From: Candidatus Hydrothermarchaeota archaeon | GTDB taxonomy: Archaea; Hydrothermarchaeota; Hydrothermarchaeia; Hydrothermarchaeales; WAQR01 | Assembly: GCA_015520145.1 (NCBI GenBank) | Contig: WAQR01000128.1 | Location: 1-5,124, forward strand | Direction of reading: 5' to 3' | Length of the DNA stretch: 5,124 nt | In this document: piece after piece, positions 4,190-5,124 of the stretch | Numbering within the stretch: the first letter of the stretch is position 1 | Layout of the letters: the number at the start of each line of letters is the position of its first letter | The notes under the pieces: model-generated | Told to the model about the DNA's origin: nothing | Database searches by the model: none | What the model saw: the letters and a program-made list of their open reading frames with translations, nothing else | Program-made: the position numbers and the translations under genes

Positions 4190-5124
4190 ATGTCAAGTTA
4201 TATTCCAGGGCGATATGGCGATATGAACTCAAAAGATTTGAAATTGGAGGTACTTCCACCAGATGAGCATCCACTGGGTATATATATCGGTCTAGCTATG
4301 GGTGGGGTTGTACTTGGTATTGGCACATTTGTACTGTCAAAAGAGATACTGGTCACATTTGCAAAGGAAGGGGTTAAGCTTGACAGTATGATGGTCTTTC
4401 GCATTTTGTTAATGCTGGTAACCGCCTATTCATCGCTCGCATGTTTTTTTGGACTTTACAGGCTACTTGATTTACAGCGGATGGTTGTAAGGAAAGTGGA
4501 TGAAGGTTTTAAAGATTTTGTTATGTATGCACGGCCGCTGGTGGAGGAGGTAATCAGGCAGAGGATTGTGGGTGAGAAAATCTCAGAAAAACTGGAGCAG
4601 CTTGGCAAAAGGGAGGCGCTGATGAAAGACAGGTCGATAGTGGGGCAATATGCAGAGACCGGTTCCCTTAAACCCTCCAGATGGGGGGAATTCCTGCTAC
4701 TTGTGTCATTACTTACAGGTGTCAGTGTCGGAGTATTTATATATCTTGAAAGGCACCCCTGGAAACTCGTACCTTACAGCGTTATCTTTTTAAGCTTTGC
4801 ATGGTGGTTTCTGTTTGCTAAATATTTCGCCCTGTTTGACGACTGGCGGTCGTATGTCATCCCGGCAGTCTTTATCCTGGTAATGCCGAGTTTGTCGATA
4901 ATCCTTCGGGCATACATGCAGCCATACGAGGTATTATATGTTGTTTTTCTCATAATGTTCCTTTATGTACTGACGATGTATGTGGGCTTCATGTATCTTG
5001 CAACAGGAGAGCTGCCGGGGCTTTTATCGAAGATCCCATCAGGCCTGGAAGACCTTTCTTCCATAAGTGCTCAGAGGGAGGGCAGGATAGGCTATAACAA
5101 CAGCAAGTTCAATAACCCCATTGA
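4190..5124 (+). CDS. Multi-pass membrane protein of unknown function, 3' end outside window
   Basis: ATG 4190 opens a frame that runs without a stop for 311 codons to the edge; an in-frame TAA at 4178-4180 bounds the start, and ATG 4223 is an alternative. There is no clear ribosome site. About six transmembrane helices are visible: 29-49, 69-92, 166-186, 193-214, 222-242 and 247-270. A polar 70-residue loop (about 95-165; VDEGFKDFVMYARPLVEEVI, EKLEQLGKREALMKDR) separates the first two from the rest and may form a short coiled coil. After the last helix comes a hydrophilic tail. Six helices with a large loop would suit a transporter-like or signalling membrane protein, but I recognise no family motif. 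It is not related to the exported proteins to the left, so the insertion sequence separates two unrelated units. Confidence 0.8.
   Translation, partial: MSSYIPGRYGDMNSKDLKLEVLPPDEHPLGIYIGLAMGGVVLGIGTFVLSKEILVTFAKEGVKLDSMMVFRILLMLVTAYSSLACFFGLYRLLDLQRMVVRKVDEGFKDFVMYARPLVEEVIRQRIVGEKISEKLEQLGKREALMKDRSIVGQYAETGSLKPSRWGEFLLLVSLLTGVSVGVFIYLERHPWKLVPYSVIFLSFAWWFLFAKYFALFDDWRSYVIPAVFILVMPSLSIILRAYMQPYEVLYVVFLIMFLYVLTMYVGFMYLATGELPGLLSKIPSGLEDLSSISAQREGRIGYNNSKFNNPI

Noticed and set aside
4198..4404. Minus-strand 68-codon frame
   Set aside because: It lies antisense to the membrane-protein gene and its translation is Ser/Pro/Thr-rich, typical of an antisense shadow.
1..5124. CRISPR array, tRNA or rRNA genes
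   Set aside because: No regularly spaced short repeats and no cloverleaf or rRNA-like conserved stretches were found on either strand by eye.

Overview
The window reads as the chromosome of an archaeon, most likely a methanogen- or ANME-type euryarchaeon. The support is AT-rich TATA-like boxes about 25-35 bases ahead of start codons, very short or absent leaders, an archaeal-style AbrB-like regulator, and exported and membrane proteins in mixed-GC DNA. The taxon is an inference; no rRNA or other marker gene is present.

Left part (1-707): a small gene of unknown function occurs twice. The left copy is cut by the window edge (stop at 112). The right copy (542-703) matches it exactly over 116 bases at an offset of 591. 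Between them, on the minus strand, lies a small AbrB/SpoVT-type DNA-binding protein (141-383). It diverges from the right copy across an AT-rich promoter framed by a perfect 10-base inverted repeat, which could be an operator.

Middle (708-2579): after a gene-free stretch comes a run of three related genes for exported proteins, closely spaced or overlapping, so probably one transcript. The intact one (1213-2130, 305 aa) has a signal peptide, an FTP-like segment and a PepSY-like segment as in thermolysin-type propeptides, but no protease domain, and it ends in a membrane anchor. The copy before it (1011-1208) is a 65-aa remnant with an in-frame 153-base deletion, relative to the third copy, at an AAGTAC microhomology. 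The third copy (from 2127) is cut after about 150 residues by an insertion sequence.

Insertion sequence (2580-4111, 1532 bp): it has perfect 21-base terminal inverted repeats, a DDE transposase (2966-4090) and a divergent 103-aa accessory gene (2596-2907, minus). The two genes share a compact promoter containing a symmetrical TTTAAA and three alternating CACCCAT/ATGGGTG heptamers, two of which form an 18-base perfect palindrome. No target-site duplication is visible, and the rest of the interrupted gene is not found on the far side, so a deletion or rearrangement has probably followed insertion.

Right part (4112-5124): a short spacer, then the start of a membrane protein with about six transmembrane segments (from 4190), open to the window edge and of unknown function.
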